From NCBI GenBank assembly GCA_017614895.1, contig JAGAAZ010000170.1, forward strand, positions 1 to 61,397: a DNA stretch of 61,397 bases, written 5' to 3'. Numbering within the stretch: the first letter of the stretch is position 1; each line of letters opens with the position of its first letter. Made by a program: the position numbers and the translations under genes. Positions 8,343 to 17,088 of this stretch are shown piece by piece. This DNA comes from Bacteroidaceae bacterium. GTDB taxonomy: Bacteria > Bacteroidota > Bacteroidia > Bacteroidales > Bacteroidaceae. Below the pieces are notes generated by a model, which had not been told where the DNA came from, made no database searches, and saw only the letters and a program-made list of their open reading frames with translations.

Positions 8343-8936
8343 TTAAGATGCCAAACTGATGCCTCGCTCGTATGCCATGTGACGAAGATTGAGGATGGCA
8401 TAACGCATACGCCCCAGGGCGGTGTTGATGCTGCAATGGGTCTTTTCTGCAATTTCCTTGAAGGAAAGCTCGTCTTTCACACGCATCAGCAGCACTTCAC
8501 GCTGCGGATCGGGCAACAAAGCGATGAGCTCCTTGACCTCTCTGAGGGTCTGCTGGTCAATCATCTCCTTCTCGCGGTTCTCGTTCACAGCAATGTCGGC
8601 ATTGTTGAACAGATCCACTTCCGATTCGTCATTGGAAATGACCAAAGCGGCAGGCGTGGTGCGATAGTAGTCAATGAGGTGGTTGTGAACAATGCGCATC
8701 ATCCAAGAGGAGAACTTGCCGTTTTCGGCATATTGTCCGCTCTTGATGCGTACAACCATCTTCATGAAGACATCTTGGAAGAGGTCTTCAGCGAGTTCCT
8801 GATTCTTGACTGAATAGAGAAGATAAGAAAACACCTTCTGCTGATAGCGCTTCAGCAAGGTGTCGAATGCACTATTATTGCCTTCTTGATACAAACTAAC
8901 CAACTGCTCGTCGGCGAGTTCACGGAGTTGTTTCAT
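8343..8936 (-). CDS. ECF-type RNA polymerase sigma factor
   Basis: This 197-residue sigma-70 family protein directs RNA polymerase to a specific promoter set. Region 2 (about 25-95) contains the core-binding LAEDLFQDVFMKM stretch and the -10-melting FSSWMMRIVHNHLIDYYR region. Region 4 (about 135-190) is a helix-turn-helix with LPDPQREVLLMRV and SFKEIAEKTHCSINTALGRM. There is no adjacent anti-sigma gene; fmt lies upstream in the same direction across about 130 bp. Some housekeeping ECF factors of Bacteroidetes are also orphan. Its targets cannot be told from the sequence. Confidence 0.88.
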   Translation of the reverse strand: MKQLRELADEQLVSLYQEGNNSAFDTLLKRYQQKVFSYLLYSVKNQELAEDLFQDVFMKMVVRIKSGQYAENGKFSSWMMRIVHNHLIDYYRTTPAALVISNDESEVDLFNNADIAVNENREKEMIDQQTLREVKELIALLPDPQREVLLMRVKDELSFKEIAEKTHCSINTALGRMRYAILNLRHMAYERGISLAS

Positions 8937-9064
8937 TATGCTATAGTCTTTGGTTTAGCGTAATGTCTCTTCTATAGGCAATAAGTTTTTGAATGTTAAT
9001 ATTTAGATTTTTTTGTTTTTTTGCGCTGCAAAGTAAAGGCTTTTATTTTTAATTTGCAAATTTT

Positions 9065-10018
9065 TTACAAAAAAAATGCATTTTCTTTGATTTTTAGTCC
9101 TCGCAGCAGGTCTGCAACAGGCATTTTCTTCTTTCCTTCGAGTTGCAACGTCTTGATATGGAGCCATCCGTCAGCAGTGGCAACTTTCAGGTTGCTCTTG
9201 CCGTCTGTGCTGATGAAACCAGGCTTGTCGGGGACCTTCGCTGCCTCTTTCTCCACCTCATAAATCTTCACCGACTTCCCCTCCAACGTGGTCCAGGCAG
9301 CAGGATAAGGACTAAGCCCACGGATAAAGTCGTAGATGCGCTTGGTAGGTTGGTTCCAGTCAATGCGGCAGGTTTCGCGGAAGATTTTGGGTGCTGGCGT
9401 AAGTGGCACGTCCTTGAATTGGTCTTGTGGAACCGACGTAACTGTTCCTGCGATGATGTTATCCACCGTTTCTGTCACCAATTTCCCACTCAACGCCATC
9501 AACTTATCATGCACCACCTCCACATTGTCCGTCTCCTCAATCGGAATCCGCACCTGCTGGATGATGTCACCCGTATCAATCTCGTGTTTCAGGAAGAAAG
9601 TCGTGATGCCTGTCTCGGTCTCACCATTGATGACAGCCCAATTGATAGGTGCTGCACCACGATACTTAGGCAGGAGACTGGCGTGGGCATTGAAAGTACC
9701 CAGAGGTGGCATACTCCACACCACTTCTGGCAACATACGGAATGCTACAACAATCTGAAGATCAGCCTTCAACGATCTCAGCTCCTCCACAAACGCAGGG
9801 TCTTTGAGTTTCTCTGGCTGCATCACCTTCAACCCATGCTCCACCGCATATTGCTTCACAGGACTGGGCTGAAGCACACTCCCATGACGCCCCACAGGTT
9901 TGTCTGGCATCGTCACCACAGCCACTACATTGTAGCCACCTTCCACCAAAGCACGCAAACTCTCGACCGCAAAGTCGGGAGTGCCCATATACACGATTCT
10001 CAACGCTTCCTTATTCAT
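9065..10018 (-). CDS. fmt: Methionyl-tRNA formyltransferase
   Basis: This 317-residue cytoplasmic enzyme transfers a formyl group from 10-formyl-tetrahydrofolate to initiator Met-tRNA. The N-terminal formyltransferase fold begins RIVYMGTPDFAV and contains the catalytic segment NAHASLLPKYRGAAPINW and HEIDTGDI. The C-terminal OB-like tRNA-binding domain covers about 205-310. Length matches the family. It is the last gene of the minus-strand run DUF4924-rfbD-RF3-Sua5-ClC-fmt and shares a base with the ClC stop codon; the order Sua5-ClC-Fmt recurs in Bacteroidales. Confidence 0.93.
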   Translation of the reverse strand: MNKEALRIVYMGTPDFAVESLRALVEGGYNVVAVVTMPDKPVGRHGSVLQPSPVKQYAVEHGLKVMQPEKLKDPAFVEELRSLKADLQIVVAFRMLPEVVWSMPPLGTFNAHASLLPKYRGAAPINWAVINGETETGITTFFLKHEIDTGDIIQQVRIPIEETDNVEVVHDKLMALSGKLVTETVDNIIAGTVTSVPQDQFKDVPLTPAPKIFRETCRIDWNQPTKRIYDFIRGLSPYPAAWTTLEGKSVKIYEVEKEAAKVPDKPGFISTDGKSNLKVATADGWLHIKTLQLEGKKKMPVADLLRGLKIKENAFFL

Positions 10019-11829
10019 TATTCTTGACTAAACTTAATCAATGTCTCTCTATAACTCGTGAAAAGTCCAGAGCGTGAGATAAAGCCCTGGTAAATCTGAT
10101 TCTCATCCACCACAGGGAGGTTCCAAGCTCCCGTTTCATCGAATTTCTTGGCTGCCACCTTGGGCGTATCGTTGACCGTCAGCAGTGCTGGCGGATCTTT
10201 CATAAACCGTCCGACGGTATATTGCCGATAGAGTTCTGGTCTGAACATATAAAGTCTCACGGAGTCGAGTGACACGACACCCAAGAGTTTTCCTGCCGCA
10301 TCCACCACAGGGAATATGTTACGGTGTGATTTAGAGATGGTTACGATAAATCTGCTGAAAGGCATATCAGCGGTCACCATCTTATAGTCACGCTCAATCA
10401 GCGACTGGAGTTTCAGCACCGTGAGGACGGCATTGTCCTTATCGTGGGTGAGAAGTTGACCTCTACGTGCCAGTCGCATCGCATAGATGCTGTGGGGCTC
10501 GAAGATGTTGATGGTCAGATACGACACCGCCGACACAATCATCAAAGGCACGAACAGGTTATAACCGCCTGTCAGTTCAGCAATGAGGAAGATGCCCGTG
10601 AGGGGGGCATGCATCACACCCGACATCAATCCCGCCATACCATAAAGTCCGCAGTTCTTAGGAGACAGATAGCAGGATTCACCCATAGAAAGTCCCAACC
10701 CCATATCCCAAAGATTGGCGAACATGAAGCCCGCAATGCAACCTAAGAAGAGGCTGGGAGCGAATACACCACCACAGCCACCACCACCATTGGTCGCAGT
10801 CGTTGCAAACACCTTTAACAACAGCACCAAACCTAAGTAAATCAGCAAGTTGCTGTCGTTCTCATAGAAAAGCGTATTGTGCATGATTTCCTTCGCCGAC
10901 GCACTGTTAATCAACTGGTTGATCACATCATAACCCTCACCATACATAGCAGGGAAGAAGTAAATCAGCACACCCAACACGATGGCGCCCAACAGGAACT
11001 TATAGCGTTTCTTCGTGATTTTTCCAAAGATTCCCTCCAACCAGTTCATCGTCCTGGTGAAGTAGAGGCTGACCAATCCGCAGGCAATACCCAAGAGGAT
11101 GCACCCAGGGATGATGTCGATGGTGAAAGCCTTATTGAGGCTAAAGTCGAACAAAGGTGCTGTGCCGTAAAAGGCGTAGGATACACACACGGAGGTGATG
11201 CTGGTGATCATCAACGGCAACAAGGACGAGAAACTCAGGTCCAGCATCAGCACTTCAAGCACAAACACCAGTCCTGCAATCGGGGCCTTGAACACACCCG
11301 ACACAGCTCCTGCTGCACCACATCCCACCAACAGCATCAAGGTCTTGGGCTGCAAGTGGAATCGCTTGCCGAAGTCTGAACCCCAGGCGGCACCCGTCAA
11401 CACAATCGGTGCCTCAGCTCCCACCGAACCACCAAAACCAATCGTGATGGCGCTGGCGATGATGCTCGACCAGCGGTTATGCGACTTGATGCGGCTACGT
11501 CCTCTCGACATCGCATACAGAATCTTCGTCACCCCATGACTGATGTCTCCTCGCACCAGGTAGTTGACAAAGAGCAACGAGAGCAGAATACCCACCGCAG
11601 GAAACACCAAATAGAGCAGGTTGGTGTCCTCAGCCGCAAAGCCCGATGTCAGCAGATGCTTGATCTCCTCAATCAGGGATTTCAACACGAAGGCAGTCAA
11701 ACCAGTACACACACCAACCATCAGGCTGATCATCAGCACGATCTGTCGTTCTGTATGGTCACCCTTCAGCCACTCCGTAATGGCCTGATTCAACCGAATC
11801 TCCTTCCTTCTTATCCCTATAATATTCAT
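10018..11829 (-). CDS. ClC-family chloride channel/transporter with CBS domains
   Basis: This is a roughly 603-residue membrane protein of the voltage-gated chloride channel family. About ten hydrophobic segments fill residues 25-440. The ion-pathway motifs are GAEAP (usually GREGP, keeping the gating glutamate) and GGVFAP (the GxFxP motif). Two CBS domains (about 465-595) probably sense nucleotides. I chose the ATG at 11829 (MNIIGIRR). An upstream in-frame start at 11883 would add 18 residues encoded by a hairpin repeat and is unlikely. The gene sits between sua5 and fmt; its physiological ion and direction cannot be told. Confidence 0.85.
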   Translation of the reverse strand: MNIIGIRRKEIRLNQAITEWLKGDHTERQIVLMISLMVGVCTGLTAFVLKSLIEEIKHLLTSGFAAEDTNLLYLVFPAVGILLSLLFVNYLVRGDISHGVTKILYAMSRGRSRIKSHNRWSSIIASAITIGFGGSVGAEAPIVLTGAAWGSDFGKRFHLQPKTLMLLVGCGAAGAVSGVFKAPIAGLVFVLEVLMLDLSFSSLLPLMITSITSVCVSYAFYGTAPLFDFSLNKAFTIDIIPGCILLGIACGLVSLYFTRTMNWLEGIFGKITKKRYKFLLGAIVLGVLIYFFPAMYGEGYDVINQLINSASAKEIMHNTLFYENDSNLLIYLGLVLLLKVFATTATNGGGGCGGVFAPSLFLGCIAGFMFANLWDMGLGLSMGESCYLSPKNCGLYGMAGLMSGVMHAPLTGIFLIAELTGGYNLFVPLMIVSAVSYLTINIFEPHSIYAMRLARRGQLLTHDKDNAVLTVLKLQSLIERDYKMVTADMPFSRFIVTISKSHRNIFPVVDAAGKLLGVVSLDSVRLYMFRPELYRQYTVGRFMKDPPALLTVNDTPKVAAKKFDETGAWNLPVVDENQIYQGFISRSGLFTSYRETLIKFSQE

Positions 11830-11836
11830 GTACTTT

Positions 11837-11871
11837 CCTTTGTCCCTGTATGTTGCGATATCATCGCAACC
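11837..11871 (-). repeat. Short hairpin repeat, family B, copy 1
   Basis: One of five copies. Plus strand CTGTATGTTGCGATATCATCGCAACC contains the inverted pair GTTGCGAT/ATCGCAAC with a three-base loop. It lies between the sua5 stop and the ClC start. Confidence 0.75.
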
Positions 11872-11894
11872 CTCTCTCCTCACACCTCACACCT

Positions 11895-12461
11895 CTATTC
11901 CCTTATAATCACAAACTGCCCATTCGCCTTCATCTTAATAATACTACTGGGCTTATGTTTCTCTCTACTCTGCCTACTATACTTCACCACATAATCCACC
12001 GCCTCCTTAATCTCCTCACTGATTTCCTCAAATGTCTGTGGCGTCGGCTCCCCACTAATATTCGCACTCGTACTCACAATCGGCTTCTGGAATCTGAAAC
12101 ACAGCTCCTTGCTGAACTCCTCCTTCGTAATGCGCAAGCCAGCACTTCCGTCCTCAGCAATCACACTGGGTGCCAAACCCGTCACGTTGTCAAAGATGAC
12201 CGTCAACGGCTTCTCGCTCAACTCAATCATATCCCAAGTGACATCAGCCACATTCCTTACATACCGTTGCAGCCTTACATCGCTGTCAACCAGACAGATG
12301 AGTGCCTTGCTGTCCTCCCTCCTCTTGATGGCGAACACCTTTTTCACGGCCTCCTCATTCGTCGCATCACAACCGATGCCCCACACCGTATCCGTAGGGT
12401 AGAGGATCACGCCCCCAGCCCTCATCACCTCCACTGCCTTCTTTACTTCGTCCTGTAACAT
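11895..12461 (-). CDS. L-threonylcarbamoyladenylate synthase (Sua5/YciO/YrdC)
   Basis: This 188-residue enzyme makes threonylcarbamoyl-AMP from threonine, bicarbonate and ATP for the t6A37 modification of tRNAs that read ANN codons. The YrdC fold is complete: GGVILYPTDTVWGIGCDA near the N-terminus, KRREDSKALICLV in the active-site groove, and a GLRIT...STSANISGEP segment. The longer Sua5 C-terminal domain is absent, so it is the YrdC/TsaC type. It ends in a TAG stop, which shows that TAG works as a normal stop in this genome. It lies in the RF3-Sua5-ClC-fmt run. Confidence 0.9.
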   Translation of the reverse strand: MLQDEVKKAVEVMRAGGVILYPTDTVWGIGCDATNEEAVKKVFAIKRREDSKALICLVDSDVRLQRYVRNVADVTWDMIELSEKPLTVIFDNVTGLAPSVIAEDGSAGLRITKEEFSKELCFRFQKPIVSTSANISGEPTPQTFEEISEEIKEAVDYVVKYSRQSREKHKPSSIIKMKANGQFVIIRE

Positions 12462-12486
12462 ATCCTATCTTTTTTTGTCCTGTATG

Positions 12487-12518
12487 CTTGTCCTGTCTGC
12501 TGCGCTACCATCGCCGCC
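12487..12518 (-). repeat. Short hairpin repeat, family B, copy 2 (diverged)
   Basis: A diverged copy of the family B unit, directly in tandem with copy 3 between the RF3 and sua5 genes. The loop region differs (CTACC) and the stem is imperfect. Confidence 0.6.
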
Positions 12519-12550
12519 CTTGTCCCGTATGCTGCGATATCATCGCAGCC
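12519..12550 (-). repeat. Short hairpin repeat, family B, copy 3
   Basis: Stem GCTGCGAT/ATCGCAGC. Relative to copies 1 and 5 a T-A pair has become C-G on both sides, a compensatory change that keeps the hairpin. It starts 2 bp after the RF3 stop codon. Confidence 0.78.
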
Positions 12551-12552
12551 CC

Positions 12553-14124
12553 TTAAAACTCACTCGTAAAATGGAACCTAATCTTCTTAAAATCCTCCTG
12601 CGCCATCTGCAACACATACCCCGAGTCCGCCAAGAACACATCTCTTCCTTCCTTATCCTTCGCCATATACTGGTACTTCCTCTTCTTGAACGCCTCCAAC
12701 TCCGCTTCATCCTCACTCTCAATCCAACAAGCCTTATACAGACTCACAGGTTCCCACTTGCACTTCGCATTATACTCATTCTCCAATCGATACTGAATCA
12801 CCTCAAACTGCAGTTGTCCTACCGTTCCGATGATCTTCCGATTATTGAACTGGTTCACAAACAGCTGTGCCACACCCTCGTCCATCAACTGATTGATGCC
12901 CTTCTCCAACTGCTTCGTCTTCATCGGGTCGGCATTCTCAATATACTTGAACATCTCAGGTGAGAAACTGGGTAATCCCTTGAAATGCAGCAACTCCCCC
13001 TCCGTCAACGTATCGCCAATCTTAAAGATGCCATTATCTGGCAAACCCACGATATCCCCAGGATAAGCCTCGTCAATCGTGCTCTTCCTCTGAGCCATAA
13101 ACTGCGTTGGACTCGAAAATCTCACCGTCTTTCCGTTCCTCACATGCAGGTAAGGCGCATTCCTCACAAACTTACCCGAGCACACCTTGCAAAAGGCCGT
13201 ACACGAACGGTGGTTAGGGTCGATATTCGCTGTAATCTTAAAGATGAAACCCGTGAACTTCGGCTCTTCGGGCTGCACCATACGCTCCTCAGCCGTTGTC
13301 GGACGTGGATTGGGCGCAATCTCCACGAAGCAATCCAGCAATTCCTGCACACCAAAGTTGTTCAGCGCTGATCCAAAGAACACAGGAGCCACTTCTGCCT
13401 CCAGATACGTGTTCACATCGAACGTATCATACACGCCGTCAATCATTTCCAGGTCTTCACGCAGTTTCTCCGCATCATCCTTCCCCACACGCTCATCCAG
13501 CTCCTCCGAGTGGATATCCACGTTCACCTTCTCCGTCACCATCTGCTTGTTCGGCGTAAAGAGGTTCAGGTTCTCCTCATAGATATTATACACCCCCTTG
13601 AACCTTGCCCCCTGATTGATCGGCCACGAAAGCGGTCTCACCTTGATCTGCAACTCGCTCTCCACCTCGTCCAACAAGTCAAACGGATCCTTACCCTCAC
13701 GGTCCATCTTATTGATAAACACAATCACAGGCGTCTTCCTCATTCGACAAACCGTCATCAGCTTCCTCGTCTGAGCCTCCACACCCTTCGCACCATCAAT
13801 CACGATGATCGCTGAATCCACAGCCGTCAACGTCCTGAAGGTATCCTCCGCAAAGTCCTGGTGACCAGGCGTATCCAGGATATTCACCTTATAGTCCTTA
13901 TAGTCAAACTCCATCACCGACGTACTCACAGAGATACCCCTCTGTTTCTCGATCTCCATCCAGTCGCTCGTCGCCGTCTTCTTGATCTTATTACTCTTCA
14001 CGGCACCAGCCACCTGAATCTGACCGCCAAACAGCAGCAGTTTCTCCGTCAACGTCGTCTTACCCGCATCCGGGTGCGATATAATCGCAAACGTCCTTCT
14101 TCTTTCTATCTCGTTCATTTCCAA
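12553..14124 (-). CDS. prfC: Peptide chain release factor 3
   Basis: This 523-residue GTPase removes RF1/RF2 from the ribosome after termination. The G domain carries [11 protein letters not shown] (P-loop), RGISV (switch I), DTPGHQDF (switch II, with the catalytic histidine lacking in the EF-G2-like factor at 3032) and NKMD. The RF3-specific domains II and III follow, ending IRFHFTSEF. Length matches the family. Hairpin repeats sit on both sides, between it and sua5 and between it and the rfbD-like gene. Weak spacing and shared orientation suggest cotranscription. Confidence 0.94.
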   Translation of the reverse strand: MEMNEIERRRTFAIISHPDAGKTTLTEKLLLFGGQIQVAGAVKSNKIKKTATSDWMEIEKQRGISVSTSVMEFDYKDYKVNILDTPGHQDFAEDTFRTLTAVDSAIIVIDGAKGVEAQTRKLMTVCRMRKTPVIVFINKMDREGKDPFDLLDEVESELQIKVRPLSWPINQGARFKGVYNIYEENLNLFTPNKQMVTEKVNVDIHSEELDERVGKDDAEKLREDLEMIDGVYDTFDVNTYLEAEVAPVFFGSALNNFGVQELLDCFVEIAPNPRPTTAEERMVQPEEPKFTGFIFKITANIDPNHRSCTAFCKVCSGKFVRNAPYLHVRNGKTVRFSSPTQFMAQRKSTIDEAYPGDIVGLPDNGIFKIGDTLTEGELLHFKGLPSFSPEMFKYIENADPMKTKQLEKGINQLMDEGVAQLFVNQFNNRKIIGTVGQLQFEVIQYRLENEYNAKCKWEPVSLYKACWIESEDEAELEAFKKRKYQYMAKDKEGRDVFLADSGYVLQMAQEDFKKIRFHFTSEF

Positions 14125-14139
14125 CTAATTTTCTTCCTT

Positions 14140-14171
14140 TCCTGTCCCGTCTGTTGCGCTTCCATCGCAAC
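14140..14171 (-). repeat. Short hairpin repeat, family B, copy 4 (diverged)
   Basis: CCTGTCCCGTCTGTTGCGCT followed by TCCATCGCAACT. The stem GTTGCG/CGCAAC is kept while the loop differs. It lies upstream of the RF3 start codon. Confidence 0.65.
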
Positions 14172-14180
14172 TCTCTCTTT

Positions 14181-14212
14181 CCTTGTCCCGTATGTTGCGA
14201 TATCATCGCAAC
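14181..14212 (-). repeat. Short hairpin repeat, family B, copy 5
   Basis: Stem GTTGCGAT/ATCGCAAC with an ATC loop. It overlaps the 3' end of the upstream rfbD-like gene, so the last codons and the TGA stop of that gene lie within the repeat. Confidence 0.75.
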
Positions 14213-15078
14213 CTCTCCACACACTCCCTCAAACTCTCCTCCCAATAAGGCACTTCCACTCCATACGTCCTTTTGATCTTCGTCTTATCCAACACCGAAT
14301 AATGAGGTCTTGCCGCAGGGGTAGGGTACTCCTCCGTATGCAGCGGCTTCACCTTACACCCCTCAATCCCAGCAATCCGATGGATCGCCTTCGTAAAGTC
14401 ATACCAAGAAATCACCCCCTCATTACTGAAATGATAAATCCCAGGCACAATCCCTTGATTGATCGCCACAAAAATCACAGCAGCCAAATCCCTCGCATAA
14501 GTTGGCGTCCCCACTTGGTCAAAAATCACACCCAACTCCTTCTTCTCCTTTCCCAAACGTATCATCGTCTTCACAAAGTTATTCCCAAATGTCGAGTATA
14601 ACCAAGCAGTCCTGATAATCAGATACTTATCACAAGCCTTCATCACACTCTCCTCACCAGCCAACTTCGTCCGTCCATACACCGAATTCGGACACGTCTG
14701 CTGCTCCTCCGTCACAGGCCTGTAACTCGTTCCGTCAAACACATAATCCGTACTGATCTGCACCATGCTTCCCCCTCTCTTCCCCACAGCCTTCGCCAGA
14801 TACCCAGGCGCCACATGATTCAGCAAATCACACAACTCCTCATTGCTCTCCGCCTTATCCACAGCCGTATAAGCCGCGCAGTTCACCACGCAGTCAATCT
14901 CATGCTCCTCCACAAACTTCTCCACCTCCACTTCGTTCGTGATATCCAACTTCTGAGCCACCGATCCCTCAGGAATCACCACATCCGTAAAGAAATACGA
15001 ATGCTGCCCATTCTCCCTCGCCAGCAACTGCATCTCATTACCCAGCTGCCCATTACATCCAGTCACCAAAATTCTCAT
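14203..15078 (-). CDS. rfbD: dTDP-4-dehydrorhamnose reductase
   Basis: This 291-residue NAD(P)H-dependent extended short-chain dehydrogenase should reduce dTDP-4-keto-rhamnose to dTDP-L-rhamnose for surface polysaccharides. It has the Rossmann motif TGCNGQLG (7-14), the active-site YGRTKLAGE (YxxxK) and a C-terminal substrate region (PTPAARPHYSVLDKTK) typical of RfbD. No other rhamnose genes are present here. Its start overlaps the DUF4924 stop by 4 bp (ATGA), implying translational coupling. Its last residues are encoded by hairpin repeat copy 5. Confidence 0.9.
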   Translation of the reverse strand: MRILVTGCNGQLGNEMQLLARENGQHSYFFTDVVIPEGSVAQKLDITNEVEVEKFVEEHEIDCVVNCAAYTAVDKAESNEELCDLLNHVAPGYLAKAVGKRGGSMVQISTDYVFDGTSYRPVTEEQQTCPNSVYGRTKLAGEESVMKACDKYLIIRTAWLYSTFGNNFVKTMIRLGKEKKELGVIFDQVGTPTYARDLAAVIFVAINQGIVPGIYHFSNEGVISWYDFTKAIHRIAGIEGCKVKPLHTEEYPTPAARPHYSVLDKTKIKRTYGVEVPYWEESLRECVERLR

Positions 15079-15620
15079 AATAACAATTCTCCTTCTTTGT
15101 CTTTTTGATAATATTCACTCAACATCCTCACAAACTTCGCAATATTCTCCATCGCCACACTCGTCTCCACCGACACCTCCTTCTTCTGCGCCCTCAGCAG
15201 CATCACCCCATACAGCGCATCGAAGCAGTTCTCTATCTCTCCCTTCTCCTGACTCTCTGTGCTTTTTGCTCTTATTTCCACGATGAATGGCAACGCTTTG
15301 TAGTAGAAAGCCGAGTAGAATGGGTGCTTACTCGACTTCAGCAGCTGCCTATGCAAATCACTCAGCAGAATGATGATATTCTTATTCACCTGCAAATGTC
15401 CCCTCTCAGTCACCCCCTCCTCACGCATCATCTCCACCAAACTCTCATACCAACCCTTCAGTGCCTCGCTCTTCTCCGCATCCAACCCAAACTGCGGCAC
15501 ATACTCCGCAGCCATCCGTTCCACATCCAAGCCGTATGCACGCAACGTGTCCTCCACCTGCCACATATACAACAGGTACTCCGCCACGCTCCTCCTTTTC
15601 AACTGTTCCGCTATATACAT
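15075..15620 (-). CDS. DUF4924 family protein
   Basis: This 181-residue, mostly helical cytoplasmic protein belongs to the Bacteroidales family DUF4924, whose function is unknown. The conserved start MYIAEQLKRRSVAEYLLYMW is present, and there are no membrane segments or signal peptide. It is the first gene of the run leading to rfbD, RF3 and fmt, and overlaps the rfbD start by four bases. A family A repeat lies just upstream. Nothing in the sequence gives a mechanism. Confidence 0.8.
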   Translation of the reverse strand: MYIAEQLKRRSVAEYLLYMWQVEDTLRAYGLDVERMAAEYVPQFGLDAEKSEALKGWYESLVEMMREEGVTERGHLQVNKNIIILLSDLHRQLLKSSKHPFYSAFYYKALPFIVEIRAKSTESQEKGEIENCFDALYGVMLLRAQKKEVSVETSVAMENIAKFVRMLSEYYQKDKEGELLL

Positions 15621-15644
15621 TATTTATTATTATAGACCTTCAAT

Positions 15645-15799
15645 TTTCGGAAGTAAAATGGGAAGTAAACTCGCTATGCTCGTGGAAGTAAAAATGGACG
15701 ACACCTGATACATCAGCATAACATACGTCCAGCACGAAGTGCTTAACTCCCCATTTAACTCCCCATTTAACTCCTTATTTAACTTCCCGAAACTTAAAT
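15645..15799 (+). repeat. Structured intergenic element, family A, copy 3
   Basis: The most symmetric copy. It begins TTTCGGAAGT and ends ACTTCCCGAAA, near-perfect terminal inverted repeats. The inner CTGATACATCAG forms an almost perfect palindrome, and the hairpin AGCACGAAGTGCT is at 15731-15743. It lies between LysE and DUF4924. Confidence 0.87.
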
Positions 15800-15848
15800 C
15801 ACTCAAACAGCTCCACCTCTTTATCATTTCTCATTTATCATTTCTCAT

Positions 15849-16604
15849 TTAGCGTAGCGCCCCTCCTCCAAACGGAATATAATGGAACGTATGTCCCGTC
15901 AACGCATACACAATCATAATCCCACTCACCACCATCACAATAATTCCGATCACCCTGTTGATCCTCCAGATCACCTGATGGCTGAACCTCGCCCTCACCT
16001 TATCCACAATCCAAGTCAGCGCAAACCACCAGCACAGCGCACCCACCACGATAAACAGGTAACCCACAATCTGAGACACCCAGTTACCAGCCAAGATAAA
16101 TGTGAACTGACCATACAGCGCCACAAACAGCAAGATGATCAGCGGATTCGACACCGTGATGATGAACCCCGAGATCACAAACCCCGTCAGCTTGTTCTTC
16201 GTCTCCACAGGCGACACCCTGTCCACCACCTTCTGCTTCGGAATGCTCCTGAACGTATACACACCAAACGCAAACAGTAGCGCAGAACCAATCACCTTAA
16301 TCCAAAGCGCGATGATAGGATCCTCGATGATGTCCACCACCAGATACATGAAGTAACCCGTGATGATTGCATAAAGGATGTCGCTGATGCTCGCACCCAC
16401 ACCCGTAGCAAAACCCTCCCAGCGACCCTTGTTCAAAGTTCGCTGCACAGTCAGGATACCCACGGGACCCATCGGAGCCGAAGCCAGCACGCCAATCAGG
16501 AACCCCTTCATCATCTCCTCAAACACACCCACATTCTGCATCCATTCCTGGAAATTCAGCTCAGGCATTTGAGGTATAGCTTGTAATAACGTCATACGCA
16601 TCAT
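15849..16604 (-). CDS. LysE-family amino acid exporter
   Basis: This 251-residue inner-membrane protein has six likely membrane segments of the LysE/RhtB type, with the conserved APMGPVGILTVQRTL segment after the first helix and a second block GFIITVSNPLIILLF. Members export basic or neutral amino acids or related compounds; the substrate is not predictable. The gene is monocistronic with a TAACTTTG promoter at 16619. Several ATGs lie close together at the 5' end, so the start may be a few codons further in. Confidence 0.82.
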   Translation of the reverse strand: MMRMTLLQAIPQMPELNFQEWMQNVGVFEEMMKGFLIGVLASAPMGPVGILTVQRTLNKGRWEGFATGVGASISDILYAIITGYFMYLVVDIIEDPIIALWIKVIGSALLFAFGVYTFRSIPKQKVVDRVSPVETKNKLTGFVISGFIITVSNPLIILLFVALYGQFTFILAGNWVSQIVGYLFIVVGALCWWFALTWIVDKVRARFSHQVIWRINRVIGIIVMVVSGIMIVYALTGHTFHYIPFGGGALR

Positions 16605-16618
16605 TTCTAATTCCGCTG

Positions 16619-16626
16619 CAAAGTTA
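16619..16626 (-). promoter_or_regulatory. Promoter -7 box of the LysE-type gene
   Basis: TAACTTTG on the minus strand, 15 bp before the start codon. Confidence 0.6.
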
Positions 16627-16803
16627 CGAAAAATATCTGTGTTTTCTGCCTTTTCTGCGTGAAAATCTCAACTGTCAACCGCCAACTGCCAACTATCCAC
16701 TGCACACATTCCCCTTTTTTATGCCTAAAATTCGCTGCATTTTCAGTTTTTTTCGCCAAAAAGCCACTATTTTACATATAATTTGAAAAAAACATGTTAA
16801 AAA

Positions 16804-16835
16804 TTTGTAAGGAATAGGTAAAACCCATATCTTTG
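16804..16835 (+). promoter_or_regulatory. Promoter of the MBG-type repeat protein
   Basis: TTTG at 16804-16807, a 20-nt spacer, then TATCTTTG at 16828-16835: an ideal Bacteroidetes promoter. Transcription should start near 16841. Confidence 0.8.
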
Positions 16836-16840
16836 CATCG

Positions 16841-17088
16841 GATTTTGTGGTAATCTATACCCATGTCCAGCCGAATTCGGGAACATAGCGGCCGCTTTAT
16901 ATAATATATATGTACGCACGCGAGGGAACGGATGAGGAACACCTGTTTGGGGGCTGCGTGTAGCTGCATGCCCCACCGCGCCAACAAAGGAGAAATATCT
17001 TCATCTGAAAATACCTAGAAGAGAAACTCAAACAAACTATTTATAATCAACATTATTTATTAACAATCAAATTAAAACTTTTAGTATT
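16841..17088 (+). promoter_or_regulatory. Long, GC-rich structured 5' leader (candidate RNA element)
   Basis: The leader is about 248 nt long. Its first 150 nt are far more GC-rich and fold-prone than the AT-rich remainder. Visible helices include CCGAATTCGG (16871-16880), the palindrome GCGGCCGC (16888-16895), and GGGGCTGC/GCATGCCCC with one bulge (about 16950-16977). The last 80 nt before the ATG are A/T-rich and unstructured. It matches no riboswitch I can name; a regulatory or RNA-stabilising leader is inference. Confidence 0.45.

Noticed and set aside
11829-11883. N-terminal extension of the ClC channel
   Set aside because: The extra 18 codons are made of a family B hairpin repeat and have no resemblance to channel N-termini.
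16873-16895. EcoRI and NotI sites close together, suggesting cloning vector sequence
   Set aside because: The sites sit within a continuous promoter-leader-gene context with native promoter boxes; no vector sequence is seen around them. Chance in a palindrome-rich leader is more likely.
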